The position numbers and the translations under genes are program-made. The notes below the pieces were generated by a model. It saw only the letters and a list, made by a program, of their open reading frames with translations, searched no databases and was not told where the DNA came from. This document shows positions 1 through 14,995 of a stretch of 15,135 nucleotides of DNA, piece after piece. The stretch covers positions 1 to 15,135 of the forward strand of contig JAUWLW010000061.1 in NCBI GenBank assembly GCA_030613505.1. The letters are read 5' to 3'. Positions within the stretch are counted from its first letter, which is position 1. Each line of letters opens with the position of its first letter. Source of the stretch: Candidatus Zixiibacteriota bacterium (GTDB lineage Bacteria > RBG-13-66-14 > B26-G2 > WVWN01).

Positions 1-280
1 CACCAAGTTCTCGGGCGAGGTGTACGTGCTGACCAAAGAGGAGGGCGGGCGGCACAAGCCGTTCTTCGACGGCTACCGGCCGCAGTTCTACTTCCGGACG
101 ACGGACGTGACGGGAGCGGTCCACCTCCCGGATGGGGTGGACATGGTGATGCCGGGAGACAGCGTCTCGATGAAGGTGGAGCTCATCATCCCCATCGCCA
201 TGGAGAAGGAGCTGCGGTTCGCCATCCGCGAGGGCGGCCGCACCGTAGGCGCCGGCGTCGTTACCGACGTCGAAGAGTAA
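1..280 (+). CDS. tuf: Elongation factor Tu, C-terminal part (first tuf copy, 5' end outside window)
   Basis: EF-Tu is the GTPase that carries aminoacyl-tRNA to the ribosomal A site. Reading from base 2 the frame gives the end of the beta-barrel domains: [20 protein letters not shown], then a [15 protein letters not shown] segment, a VMPGD segment and the [17 protein letters not shown] signature. It closes with TAA at 278-280. About 92 residues are present; the G domain lies upstream of the window. The last residues (DVEE) are more acidic than usual. rpmG starts three bases after the stop, so the two are almost certainly co-transcribed. This end cannot be compared with the second tuf in the window because only that gene's N-terminus is present. 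Confidence 0.97.
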   Translation, partial: TKFSGEVYVLTKEEGGRHKPFFDGYRPQFYFRTTDVTGAVHLPDGVDMVMPGDSVSMKVELIIPIAMEKELRFAIREGGRTVGAGVVTDVEE

Positions 281-283
281 GTC

Positions 284-448
284 ATGGCCTTAAAAGGAGC
301 CAATCAGATAATAACCCTCGAGTGCACGGTGTGCAAGGAGCGCAATTACACCACCACCAAGAACAAGAAGAAGCATACCGACCGACTCGAGTTGAATAAG
401 TATTGCCCGCGCTGCCGTAAGCACACGCCCCATAAAGAAATAAAATAG
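284..448 (+). CDS. rpmG: 50S ribosomal protein L33, zinc-binding type
   Basis: This is a small 54-residue protein of the large ribosomal subunit near the E site. It starts [20 protein letters not shown] and contains [10 protein letters not shown] and [13 protein letters not shown]. Cysteines 14, 17, 41 and 44 form two CxxC pairs, so this is the zinc-binding (C+) form. The ATG at 284 lies three bases after the upstream tuf stop. The only Shine-Dalgarno-like bases (GAAGAG, 272-277) fall inside the end of tuf, suggesting coupled translation. The stop TAG (446-448) shares its last two bases with the 5' end of the following tRNA-Trp gene. All three isoleucine codons are ATA, which is notable in GC-rich DNA. 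The rpmG-trnW-secE-nusG order is a common bacterial arrangement. Confidence 0.95.
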   Translation: MALKGANQIITLECTVCKERNYTTTKNKKKHTDRLELNKYCPRCRKHTPHKEIK

Positions 449-520
449 GGTCATAGCTCAATTTGGCAGAGCACCGGATTCCAAATCCGGCGGTTGGGGG
501 TTCGAGTCCCTCTGGCCCTG
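447..520 (+). tRNA. trnW: tRNA-Trp (anticodon CCA)
   Basis: A complete cloverleaf folds by eye. The acceptor stem is AGGGTCA (447-453) with TGGCCCT (513-519), including one T-G wobble. The D stem is GCTC/GAGC (456-459/469-472). The anticodon stem is CCGGA/TCCGG (474-478/486-490), around the loop TTCCAAA with anticodon CCA at 481-483. The variable region is 491-495. The T stem is GGGGG/CCCTC around TTCGAGT (501-507). The discriminator is G520, and the A1-U72/G73 combination is that of bacterial tRNA-Trp. The 3' CCA is not encoded (AAT follows). The first two bases lie inside the rpmG stop codon. Cysteine-free certainty on the isoacceptor comes from the anticodon itself. Confidence 0.97.
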
Positions 521-553
521 AATACGCCGGACGCGCGCGAGGAGAAGACGGCA

Positions 554-733
554 ATGCGCAAACTGTGGAATTTTTTGGTCGAGGTCAAGGCCGAGCTGAA
601 GAAAGTAACTTGGCCCACGTGGATCGAGGTCTTCTCCTCGACCATTGTCGTTATCATGACGACGCTGATGGTCGCCGCGTTGATCGGCGTCTGGGATAAA
701 TTATTGATGGAGATAATGCTCCGCATCCTGTAG
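554..733 (+). CDS. secE: Preprotein translocase subunit SecE
   Basis: SecE is a small inner-membrane subunit of the SecYEG channel. The 59-residue protein is the short single-span form. An amphipathic N-terminal part carries the family signature ELKKVTWPTW (about residues 14-23). One hydrophobic membrane segment follows (about 27-47, STIVVIMTTLMVAALIGV), then a short tail. The ATG at 554 is chosen because GAGGAG at 539-544 lies nine bases upstream and the product begins at the expected place. Starts further upstream in the frame would run into the tRNA. Its stop is followed 19 bases later by the nusG start, the usual secE-nusG pairing. Confidence 0.95.
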   Translation: MRKLWNFLVEVKAELKKVTWPTWIEVFSSTIVVIMTTLMVAALIGVWDKLLMEIMLRIL

Positions 734-752
734 GCGAGCGGGAGAGGTGGTT

Positions 753-1388
753 TTGGCCGAAGAAGAGGCAAGTGCCGCGACGGCGGGAACCGAAGGGGCG
801 GAAGCCGTGCCCGACGAGCGAGAAAGCTCCGCGTACCAGGTTCGGGTGGAAGACCCGAACGTGCGGTGGTACGTAGTCCACACGCTGACGGGCCACGAAC
901 AGAAGGTCAAGGCCGCTGTTGACCGCGCGGTGGACGAGCGGAACCTGGGCGGTTTGATCTACAACTTGCTCGTTCCGGCGGAGGATGTCACCACCCGGAC
1001 CAAAAAGGGCAAGAGCGTCCGCAGGAAGGTCTTCTTCCCCGGGTACGTGCTGGTCCAGATGAAGGTCAGCGAGGAGTCCTGGGGGTTCGTGCGGCGGACA
1101 GCGGGGGTCACCGGCTTCGTCGGCTCGGGCGCCACGCCGACGCCGTTGTCGGACGAAGAGGTCCAAATAGTGTTGGACCAGGTCGAGGGCCGCAAGCCCC
1201 AGCTCGAGGTCGAGGTCGACTTCGAGGAGAGCGACGTCGTCAACATCACCTCGGGCCCGTTCGCCAACTTCTCCGGCGTGGTGGAGGAGGTTTATCCCGA
1301 CCGCGGCAAGTGCAAGGTTATGGTGACGGTCTTCGGCCGCGCGACGGCGGTGGAGTTGGATATCTCGGAGGTCGAGAAGGCCCGCTAG
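753..1388 (+). CDS. nusG: Transcription termination/antitermination factor NusG
   Basis: NusG binds the polymerase clamp through its NGN domain and couples to S10 or Rho through its KOW domain. The NGN domain begins at RWYVVHTLTGHEQKV (about residue 38) and includes FPGYVLVQM (about 94-102). The C-terminal KOW domain begins near residue 164 with NITSGPFANFSGVVEEVYP. TTG at 753 is preferred because GGAGAGG (741-747) lies five bases before it; a GTG at 747 is in frame but overlaps that site. The product has 211 residues, longer than the usual 175-180. The extra part is a Glu/Ala-rich N-terminal extension of about 36 residues. A GTG at 861, immediately after a perfect hairpin, would give a canonical 175-residue NusG, so the start is the least certain point here. 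Confidence 0.94.
   Translation: MAEEEASAATAGTEGAEAVPDERESSAYQVRVEDPNVRWYVVHTLTGHEQKVKAAVDRAVDERNLGGLIYNLLVPAEDVTTRTKKGKSVRRKVFFPGYVLVQMKVSEESWGFVRRTAGVTGFVGSGATPTPLSDEEVQIVLDQVEGRKPQLEVEVDFEESDVVNITSGPFANFSGVVEEVYPDRGKCKVMVTVFGRATAVELDISEVEKAR
840..860 (+). promoter_or_regulatory. Perfect 8-bp stem-loop inside nusG
   Basis: Left arm GTTCGGGT (840-847) and right arm ACCCGAAC (853-860) are perfectly complementary around the loop GGAAG (848-852). It lies exactly between the acidic extension and the NGN domain, and the next codon, GTG at 861, is in frame. The loop carries a purine run at Shine-Dalgarno distance (eight bases) from that GTG. The inverted repeat is seen directly; a role in internal initiation or autoregulation is inference. 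Confidence 0.45.
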
Positions 1389-1415
1389 CGACGCGGCGTC
1401 GCGCGGCCGGAGGCC
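1388..1415 (+). promoter_or_regulatory. Two adjacent hairpins filling the nusG-rplK gap, the second burying the rplK Shine-Dalgarno
   Basis: The first hairpin is GCGACG/CGTCGC with triloop CGG (1388-1402), starting at the last base of the nusG stop. The second is GGCC (1405-1408) and GGCC (1412-1415) around GGA, so the rplK Shine-Dalgarno GGAGG (1409-1413) is within it. In E. coli, L1 represses the rplK-rplA unit by binding mRNA just before rplK. I do not see a clear copy of the 23S L1 site here, so a link to L1 feedback is only suggested by position. Confidence 0.4.
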
Positions 1416-1421
1416 TTGGTT

Positions 1422-1847
1422 ATGGCTGTAAAAAGGGTATTCAAGAAGATCAAATTGCAGGTGCCGTCGGGGCAGGCGAACCCGGCGCCGCCCGTGGGGC
1501 CCGCGCTGGGCCAACACGGCGTGAACATCATGGCCTTCTGCCAGCAGTTCAACGAGGCCACCAAGGACAAGGAAGGGCTCATCGTACCCGTCGTCATCAC
1601 CGTCTATCACGATAAGTCCTTCACTTTCGAGATCAAGACGCCGCCGGCGGCGATCCTGCTCAAGAAGGCGGCCAATATCGCCAAGGGCTCGCCGGAGCCG
1701 AACCGTGAAAAGGTCGCGACGGTGACGTACGAGCAGCTAGAGGACATCGCGCGCACGAAGATGGCGGACCTGAACGCGGCGTCGCTCGAGGCCGCGGTGA
1801 AGATAATCGAGGGGACCGCCCGTTCGATGGGCATCACGGTCGAGTGA
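1422..1847 (+). CDS. rplK: 50S ribosomal protein L11
   Basis: L11 forms the base of the GTPase-associated centre with 23S rRNA helices 43-44 and is the thiostrepton target region. The 141-residue length is standard. The proline-rich segment [20 protein letters not shown] (about residues 21-40) marks the N-terminal domain. The C-terminal RNA-binding domain has [12 protein letters not shown] and ends [14 protein letters not shown] 1422 follows GGAGG (1409-1413) by eight bases, and the product begins [19 protein letters not shown] as expected; a TTG two codons earlier is poorly spaced. It is followed 30 bases later by rplA, its normal partner. Confidence 0.97.
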   Translation: MAVKRVFKKIKLQVPSGQANPAPPVGPALGQHGVNIMAFCQQFNEATKDKEGLIVPVVITVYHDKSFTFEIKTPPAAILLKKAANIAKGSPEPNREKVATVTYEQLEDIARTKMADLNAASLEAAVKIIEGTARSMGITVE

Positions 1848-1877
1848 CGATCCCCTCGGAGGTCGGAGGATTAGCAC

Positions 1878-2582
1878 GTGGCGGGAAAGAAGTACGCGGA
1901 AGCGAAGACGAAGGTTGACCGCGGGGCCGAGTACGCGCTGGCGGATTCCATAAAGCTGGTGCGCGAAGCGGCCTACGCCGGCTTCGACGAGACGGTGGAC
2001 TTGGCGTTCCGGTTGGGCGTCGACCCGCGGCACGCCGACCAGATGGTCCGCGGTTCGGTGGTTCTGCCCCACGGGACCGGCAAGGCGGTGCGCGTCCTGG
2101 CCCTGACCAAGGGCGAGAAGGTGCGCGAGGCGGAGGAAGCCGGGGCCGACTACGCCGGCTTGGAGGAGTACCTCACGAAGATAGAGAAGGAGAATTGGCT
2201 CGATTTCGACCGCATCGTGGCGACGCCCGACGTGATGAAGGACGTCGCGCGGTTGGGTAAGTTGCTCGGGCCCCGTGGATTGATGCCCAGCCCCAAGACC
2301 GGGACCGTGACGTTCGACGTCGCGAAGGCGGTGGTGGACATTAAGAAGGGCAAGGTGGATTACCGCGTCGACAAGTTGGGGAATGTGCATATGACGGTCG
2401 GCCGCCTATCGTTCACCGACGAGCAGCTAACTGAGAACGCCGCGGCGGCGATCGAGGCCGTCGTGAGGGCGCGGCCGGCGGCGGCGAAGGGGCAATACCT
2501 CCGGAGGCTGACGATCTCGAGCACGATGGGCCCCGGCCTCCGCGTGAGCAAGCAGGAGGCTTCGGCGTTGGCCAGCGGCTAA
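1878..2582 (+). CDS. rplA: 50S ribosomal protein L1
   Basis: L1 forms the mobile L1 stalk near the E site and in many bacteria represses the L11-L1 mRNA. The 234-residue protein has the family features: [20 protein letters not shown] early, [14 protein letters not shown] in the middle, and [20 protein letters not shown] before the final RNA-binding strand. The C-terminal part ([16 protein letters not shown]) matches L1. The start is GTG at 1878, with GGAGGA (1865-1870) seven bases upstream. That Shine-Dalgarno can pair with the CCTC/ATCC bases after the rplK stop (1850-1857), which would partly close it. Confidence 0.97.
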   Translation: MAGKKYAEAKTKVDRGAEYALADSIKLVREAAYAGFDETVDLAFRLGVDPRHADQMVRGSVVLPHGTGKAVRVLALTKGEKVREAEEAGADYAGLEEYLTKIEKENWLDFDRIVATPDVMKDVARLGKLLGPRGLMPSPKTGTVTFDVAKAVVDIKKGKVDYRVDKLGNVHMTVGRLSFTDEQLTENAAAAIEAVVRARPAAAKGQYLRRLTISSTMGPGLRVSKQEASALASG

Positions 2583-2588
2583 CGCCGC
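2575..2588 (+). promoter_or_regulatory. Hairpin with the rplA stop codon in its loop
   Basis: GCGGC (2575-2579) and GCCGC (2584-2588) are complementary around TAAC (2580-2583), so the rplA TAA (2580-2582) lies in the tetraloop. A terminating ribosome would melt it. It stands 20 bases before the rplJ ATG, which has no good Shine-Dalgarno, so a coupling role is plausible but unproven. Confidence 0.35.
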
Positions 2589-2608
2589 CCAAGCGACGGT
2601 GCTGCGAA

Positions 2609-3157
2609 ATGCCTATTAGTAAACAGAAGAAGGAAGCGATACTGGCCGACCTCAAGACGGCCTTCGGCGAGACCGGCGGCGCGGTGTTTACCGATTTCCG
2701 CGGCGTAAACGTAGCCGGCATGACCGAGCTTCGCGCCAAGCTGCGCGCACAGGGCTCGCGCTACGTCGTCGCCAAGCGCACGTTGGCGGAACGCGCCCTG
2801 GCCGAAACGCCGGCCGAGACTTTACGAACTTTGTTGGAAGGCGCTACCGGCATCGCCTTCGTGGGCGAGGAGCCGGTCGTCGTCGCGAAGATCCTGGTGG
2901 ATTTCCGCAAGGAGTACGGAAGCTTCGCCATCAAGGGCGGCCTGTTGGGCGGCGAATTCATCGGGCCGGAGAAGATCGGCGCGCTGGCCAGGACGCCGCC
3001 GCGCGACGTGCTCCTGGCGATGCTGTTCGCGGCCATGAAGTCGCCCCATGCCTCGCTGGCCGCCGTTTTGGCGGGAGTGCTTCGTAAGGCGGTCGCGACG
3101 CTCGCCGCCGTCGCAGATAAGAGAAGAGAAGAGGAAGCCGCGGCCTCGGCCGAGTAG
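2609..3157 (+). CDS. rplJ: 50S ribosomal protein L10
   Basis: L10 anchors the L7/L12 dimers on the ribosomal stalk. The N-terminal 23S-binding domain is seen as MPISKQKKEAILADLKTAFG, FTDFRGVNVAGMTELRAKLR and VVAKRTLAERAL. A C-terminal helical region for L7/L12 binding (about residues 135-182) ends in an acidic, alanine-rich tail. The length of 182 residues is slightly above the usual 165-175. The start is ATG 2609, where the conserved L10 sequence begins. No convincing Shine-Dalgarno lies upstream, and the gap from rplA is only 26 bases. That is too short for the long L10 leader found before rplJ in many bacteria, so translation probably depends on rplA. Confidence 0.96.
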   Translation: MPISKQKKEAILADLKTAFGETGGAVFTDFRGVNVAGMTELRAKLRAQGSRYVVAKRTLAERALAETPAETLRTLLEGATGIAFVGEEPVVVAKILVDFRKEYGSFAIKGGLLGGEFIGPEKIGALARTPPRDVLLAMLFAAMKSPHASLAAVLAGVLRKAVATLAAVADKRREEEAAASAE

Positions 3158-3224
3158 CCGCGGAATTGCGTTGTAATCTATTCGGTATTGTTTAAGGAGG
3201 AAAGCCCGTTCGGGCGAAAGGTTT
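3138..3224 (+). promoter_or_regulatory. rplJ-rplL junction: stop-codon hairpin, AT-richer spacer and displaced strong Shine-Dalgarno
   Basis: CCGCGG (3138-3143) pairs with CCGCGG (3158-3163), with the rplJ TAG in the loop. An AT-richer stretch follows, then AAGGAGG (3194-3200), one of the best Shine-Dalgarno matches in the window. It lies 24 bases before the rplL ATG. Between them GCCC (3204-3207) pairs with GGGC (3212-3215), which would shorten the effective spacing to about 12. A weaker GAAAGG (3216-3221) lies three bases before the ATG. Repeats are seen; enhanced rplL translation is inferred. Confidence 0.45.
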
Positions 3225-3602
3225 ATGACCAAGGAAGAGATCAAGGAAGCCATAAAGTCGATGACGGTCCTCGAGCTTTCGGAGCTGGTGAAGGAGCTTG
3301 AAGAGGAATTCGGCGTTACGGCCGCGGCGCCGATGGTAGTCGCGGCGGCGGGGGCGGCCCCGGCCGAGGCGGCGGAGGCCGCGGAGGAGAAAACCGAATT
3401 TAACGTAACGTTGAAGGCCATCGGCGACAATAAGATTCCGGTTATCAAAGTGGTCCGCGAGGTTACGGGGCTGGGTTTGAAAGAGGCCAAAGAGCTCGTG
3501 GACGGCGCGCCCTCTCCCGTCAAGGAAGGTTTGTCGAAAGAGGACGCCGAGCAGGTTAAAGCAAAGCTGGAAGAGGTCGGGGCTACCGTTGAGTTGGAGT
3601 AA
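3225..3602 (+). CDS. rplL: 50S ribosomal protein L7/L12
   Basis: L7/L12 is the multicopy stalk protein that recruits EF-Tu and EF-G and stimulates GTP hydrolysis. The 125-residue sequence has the dimerising N-terminal domain (about 1-33, [20 protein letters not shown]), an Ala/Glu/Pro hinge (about 33-56) and the globular C-terminal domain (about 58-125). The latter carries [20 protein letters not shown] and a [19 protein letters not shown] helix. ATG 3225 is the natural start. L7/L12 is needed in several copies per ribosome, and the unusual spacer with a displaced strong Shine-Dalgarno is in keeping with extra translation. rpoB follows after 108 bases. Confidence 0.98.
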   Translation: MTKEEIKEAIKSMTVLELSELVKELEEEFGVTAAAPMVVAAAGAAPAEAAEAAEEKTEFNVTLKAIGDNKIPVIKVVREVTGLGLKEAKELVDGAPSPVKEGLSKEDAEQVKAKLEEVGATVELE

Positions 3603-3612
3603 GGCACCGGTG

Positions 3613-3681
3613 GGTAAAGGCCGAGGCGAGTTGGGCGCGGCGACGCGGCCGGTTCGGCTGCCGGCGGCTGCGCCCTTTACC
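3613..3681 (+). promoter_or_regulatory. Structured rplL-rpoB intergenic region
   Basis: GGTAAAGG (3613-3620) is perfectly complementary to CCTTTACC (3674-3681), closing a GC-rich interior with a GCCGG/CCGGC stem (3648-3652/3661-3665). A competing pairing, GGGCGC (3633-3638) with GCGCCC (3670-3675), overlaps the outer right arm. No T-run follows, so it is not a standard intrinsic terminator. In E. coli the same junction holds an attenuator and an RNase III site; equivalence here is inferred from position only. Confidence 0.45.
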
Positions 3682-3710
3682 AGGCGAAAGCTTGAAGGAG
3701 TGCTGGGGGT

Positions 3711-7492
<3,782 letters not shown>

Positions 7493-7493
<1 letters not shown>

Positions 7494-7540
7494 GGCCGGA
7501 CCCGCTCGCCGGCGCCCGACCGCGGCGCCGGTACCGGCCT
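7493..7540 (+). promoter_or_regulatory. Strong two-part hairpin between rpoB and rpoC
   Basis: The outer stem AGGCCGG (7493-7499) pairs with CCGGCCT (7534-7540). The inner stem CCGGCGCC (7509-7516) pairs perfectly with GGCGCCGG (7524-7531) around a 7-base loop. The structure begins at the last base of the rpoB stop and ends about 10 bases before the rpoC Shine-Dalgarno. There is no T-run, so termination is unlikely. An mRNA processing, stabilising or translation-pacing role is inference. Confidence 0.55.
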
Positions 7541-7559
7541 AAACGCGTCGGGGGAAAAA

Positions 7560-11642
<4,083 letters not shown>

Positions 11643-11659
11643 CGCTGCGTCTTGCGGCG
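11643..11659 (+). promoter_or_regulatory. Short hairpin directly after the rpoC stop
   Basis: CGCTGC (11643-11648) pairs with GCGGCG (11654-11659), with one T-G wobble, around the loop GTCTT. It abuts the TAA at 11640-11642 and precedes the rpsL Shine-Dalgarno GGAG (11666-11669). It is too short, and lacks a T-run, for a terminator. It may be chance in such GC-rich DNA. Confidence 0.3.
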
Positions 11660-11674
11660 GCTAACGGAGAGATT

Positions 11675-12055
11675 ATGCCTACTATAAATCAGCTCGTACG
11701 ACACGGCCGCGCCCGGGTGCGGAGGAAGTCGAAGTCGCCCGCGCTCGCCAAATGCCCGCAGCGCCGTGGCGTTTGTACGCGCGTGTGGACCGTGACGCCC
11801 AAAAAACCCAATTCGGCGCTCCGCAAGGTGGCTCGGGTGCGGCTTACTACCGGCACCGAAGTGACGGCCTATATCCCCGGCGTGGGCCACAACCTGCAGG
11901 AGCACTCGATCGTCCTGGTGCGCGGAGGCCGCGTCAAGGATATCTCGGGCGTCCGTTATCACATTATTCGCGGCGCCTTCGACGCCTCGGGGGTGTCGGA
12001 TCGCAACCGTGGCCGGTCGAAATACGGCGCCAAAAAGCCCAAGAAGGCGAAGTAA
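11675..12055 (+). CDS. rpsL: 30S ribosomal protein S12
   Basis: S12 sits at the decoding centre and controls accuracy. The 126-residue protein has [11 protein letters not shown] at the start, [20 protein letters not shown] in the middle (K43 and K44 present), [22 protein letters not shown] and a [14 protein letters not shown] end. ATG 11675 follows GGAGAG (11666-11671). It is the short form that lacks the extra loop found in some Gram-positive S12 proteins. The decoding loop reads K88-D89-I90-S91-G92: serine replaces the almost invariant proline (codon TCG). Lys43 and Lys88 (E. coli mature 42 and 87), the common streptomycin-resistance sites, are unchanged. rpsG follows, as in str operons. 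Confidence 0.98.
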   Translation: MPTINQLVRHGRARVRRKSKSPALAKCPQRRGVCTRVWTVTPKKPNSALRKVARVRLTTGTEVTAYIPGVGHNLQEHSIVLVRGGRVKDISGVRYHIIRGAFDASGVSDRNRGRSKYGAKKPKKAK

Positions 12056-12099
12056 GACCGCCTTCCGGGCGACGTCGTAACGCGGAGGTTTAACGCACA

Positions 12100-12570
12100 A
12101 TGGCGCGTTCGCGCAAACCCGATAAACGCAGTTGGCCCCCCGACCCCAAGTTCGGGTCGCCCCTCGTGACGAGGTTCGTCAATAACATCGTGTCGCGCGG
12201 CAAAAGTTCCGTGGCCGAGGGTATATTCTACCGCGCGATGGACATCGTGGCCGAAAAAACGGGCGAAGACCCGCTGGCCGTATTCAACCGGGCCCTTAAC
12301 AACGTCAAGCCGTCGCTGGAAGTCAAGTCCCGGCGAGTCGGCGGCGCCACGTACCAGGTGCCGGTCGAAGTACCGCAGCAGCGGCGCGGGGCGCTGGCCA
12401 TACGTTGGCTCAAGGCCGCGGCTTTGGCCAGGTCGGAATACAAGATGGAGGATAAATTGGCCGGAGAGATCCTGGACGCCGCCAAGGGCGCCGGCGCGGC
12501 GCATAAGAAAAAGGAGGACACGCACCGGATGGCCGAGGCCAACAAGGCTTTTGCCCATTACCGCTGGTAA
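12100..12570 (+). CDS. rpsG: 30S ribosomal protein S7
   Basis: S7 nucleates assembly of the 30S head by binding the 16S 3' major domain and contacts E-site tRNA. The 156-residue length is standard. Features are [40 protein letters not shown], the [17 protein letters not shown] beta hairpin (about 75-92) and the ending [14 protein letters not shown] 12100 has GGAGG (12084-12088) 11 bases upstream. The final codons and stop form a perfect 6-bp inverted repeat: ATTACC (12557-12562) and GGTAAT (12566-12571) around GCT. In E. coli S7 represses the str operon through an mRNA site near rpsG; I cannot identify such a site here with confidence. Confidence 0.98.
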   Translation: MARSRKPDKRSWPPDPKFGSPLVTRFVNNIVSRGKSSVAEGIFYRAMDIVAEKTGEDPLAVFNRALNNVKPSLEVKSRRVGGATYQVPVEVPQQRRGALAIRWLKAAALARSEYKMEDKLAGEILDAAKGAGAAHKKKEDTHRMAEANKAFAHYRW

Positions 12571-12706
12571 TCACCGCGGGGGGTACGGCTGGTCGATGAT
12601 AAATAATCCGGTACAACGCGCTCGTTCCGATACGGGCTGAGGTCCTTGGGCTTGGGGAGCTGTAGAGCCATCCCTTGCCGGGGATGGTTTCTTTAACTAT
12701 GGAGTT
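12571..12706 (+). promoter_or_regulatory. Structured leader of fusA (136-bp rpsG-fusA interval)
   Basis: No gene is seen in this interval. A first fold joins CCG(G)TA (12608-12613, one bulged G) with TACGG (12631-12635), and inside it AACG (12615-12618) with CGTT (12623-12626). A terminator-like hairpin follows at 12668-12687. GGCT (12649-12652) can pair with AGCC (12666-12669), which would compete with the terminator stem. This resembles an attenuator; the ligand, if any, is unknown. An AT-rich patch (12596-12607) could be a -10 region but has no convincing -35. Confidence 0.45.
12668..12694 (+). terminator. Terminator-like hairpin immediately before fusA
   Basis: CCATCCC (12668-12674) pairs perfectly with GGGATGG (12681-12687) around TTGCCG, and is followed by TTTCTTT (12688-12694). 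This is the clearest intrinsic-terminator form in the window, but it ends only 12 bases before the fusA ATG. It therefore most likely acts as a conditional attenuator rather than an end of the operon, unless fusA is translated from a very short leader. Confidence 0.6.
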
Positions 12707-14806
<2,100 letters not shown>

Positions 14807-14836
14807 GTGCCGTATGCGTTTTAAGCGTAATAATGC

Positions 14837-14866
14837 TTTACTTTTAAGGCGTTTTGTGTTATACAT
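14837..14866 (+). promoter_or_regulatory. Candidate sigma-70-type promoter for the second tuf (P1)
   Basis: TTTACT (14837-14842) and TATACA (14860-14865) are separated by 17 bases. A TGT directly before the -10 gives an extended -10 (TGn). The surroundings are AT-rich compared with the rest of the window. Start of transcription would be near 14872, leaving a leader of about 125 bases. Both hexamers match consensus at four of six positions, so this is probable rather than certain. Confidence 0.45.
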
Positions 14867-14874
14867 TGCAACTT

Positions 14875-14906
14875 CGCGCCTCGCCCCGGTCGCGGCGGCG
14901 GGCGCG
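14875..14906 (+). promoter_or_regulatory. GC-rich hairpin in the tuf leader
   Basis: CGCGCCT (14875-14881) pairs with GGGCGCG (14900-14906), with one T-G. Past a bulged C, GCC (14883-14885) pairs with GGC (14897-14899). It is an island of pure GC in an AT-rich 190-bp spacer, just after the predicted P1 start. No T-run follows. It could stabilise the tuf mRNA 5' end; this is inference. Confidence 0.4.
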
Positions 14907-14916
14907 TACGTCGTGT

Positions 14917-14948
14917 AATAGTAAATATTATTGGCAAATAGTATAAAA
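14917..14948 (+). promoter_or_regulatory. AT-rich patch with a possible second -10 element before tuf (P2)
   Basis: This is the most AT-rich stretch in the window. TATAAA (14942-14947) matches the -10 consensus at five of six positions, but the only good -35-like hexamer, TTGGCA (14931-14936), is far too close. The hexamer at 17-bp spacing (TAGTAA, 14919-14924) is poor. It may be a weak promoter, an upstream element, or simply an unstructured ribosome-entry region. Confidence 0.25.
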
Positions 14949-14995
14949 GCAGAGACAAAAACCCCTCGCTTGAGGACATCGGAGGTTTTGACGCC

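Noticed and set aside
494-553. Upstream extension of secE to a start within the tRNA gene
   Set aside because: It would translate the tRNA-Trp 3' half; the ATG at 554 has a well-spaced Shine-Dalgarno and gives a normal SecE.
3163-3191. Possible promoter before rplL (TTGCGT ... TATTGT)
   Set aside because: Spacing is 14 bases and both hexamers are weak; AT richness here is explained as well by an open ribosome-entry region.
12699-12701. Alternative fusA ATG at 12699
   Set aside because: Out of frame with EF-G; the family sequence begins at 12707.
14823-14845. Possible terminator after fusA (AAGC/GCTT followed by TACTTTT)
   Set aside because: The stem has only four pairs, two of them A-T, and the region overlaps the better-supported tuf promoter.
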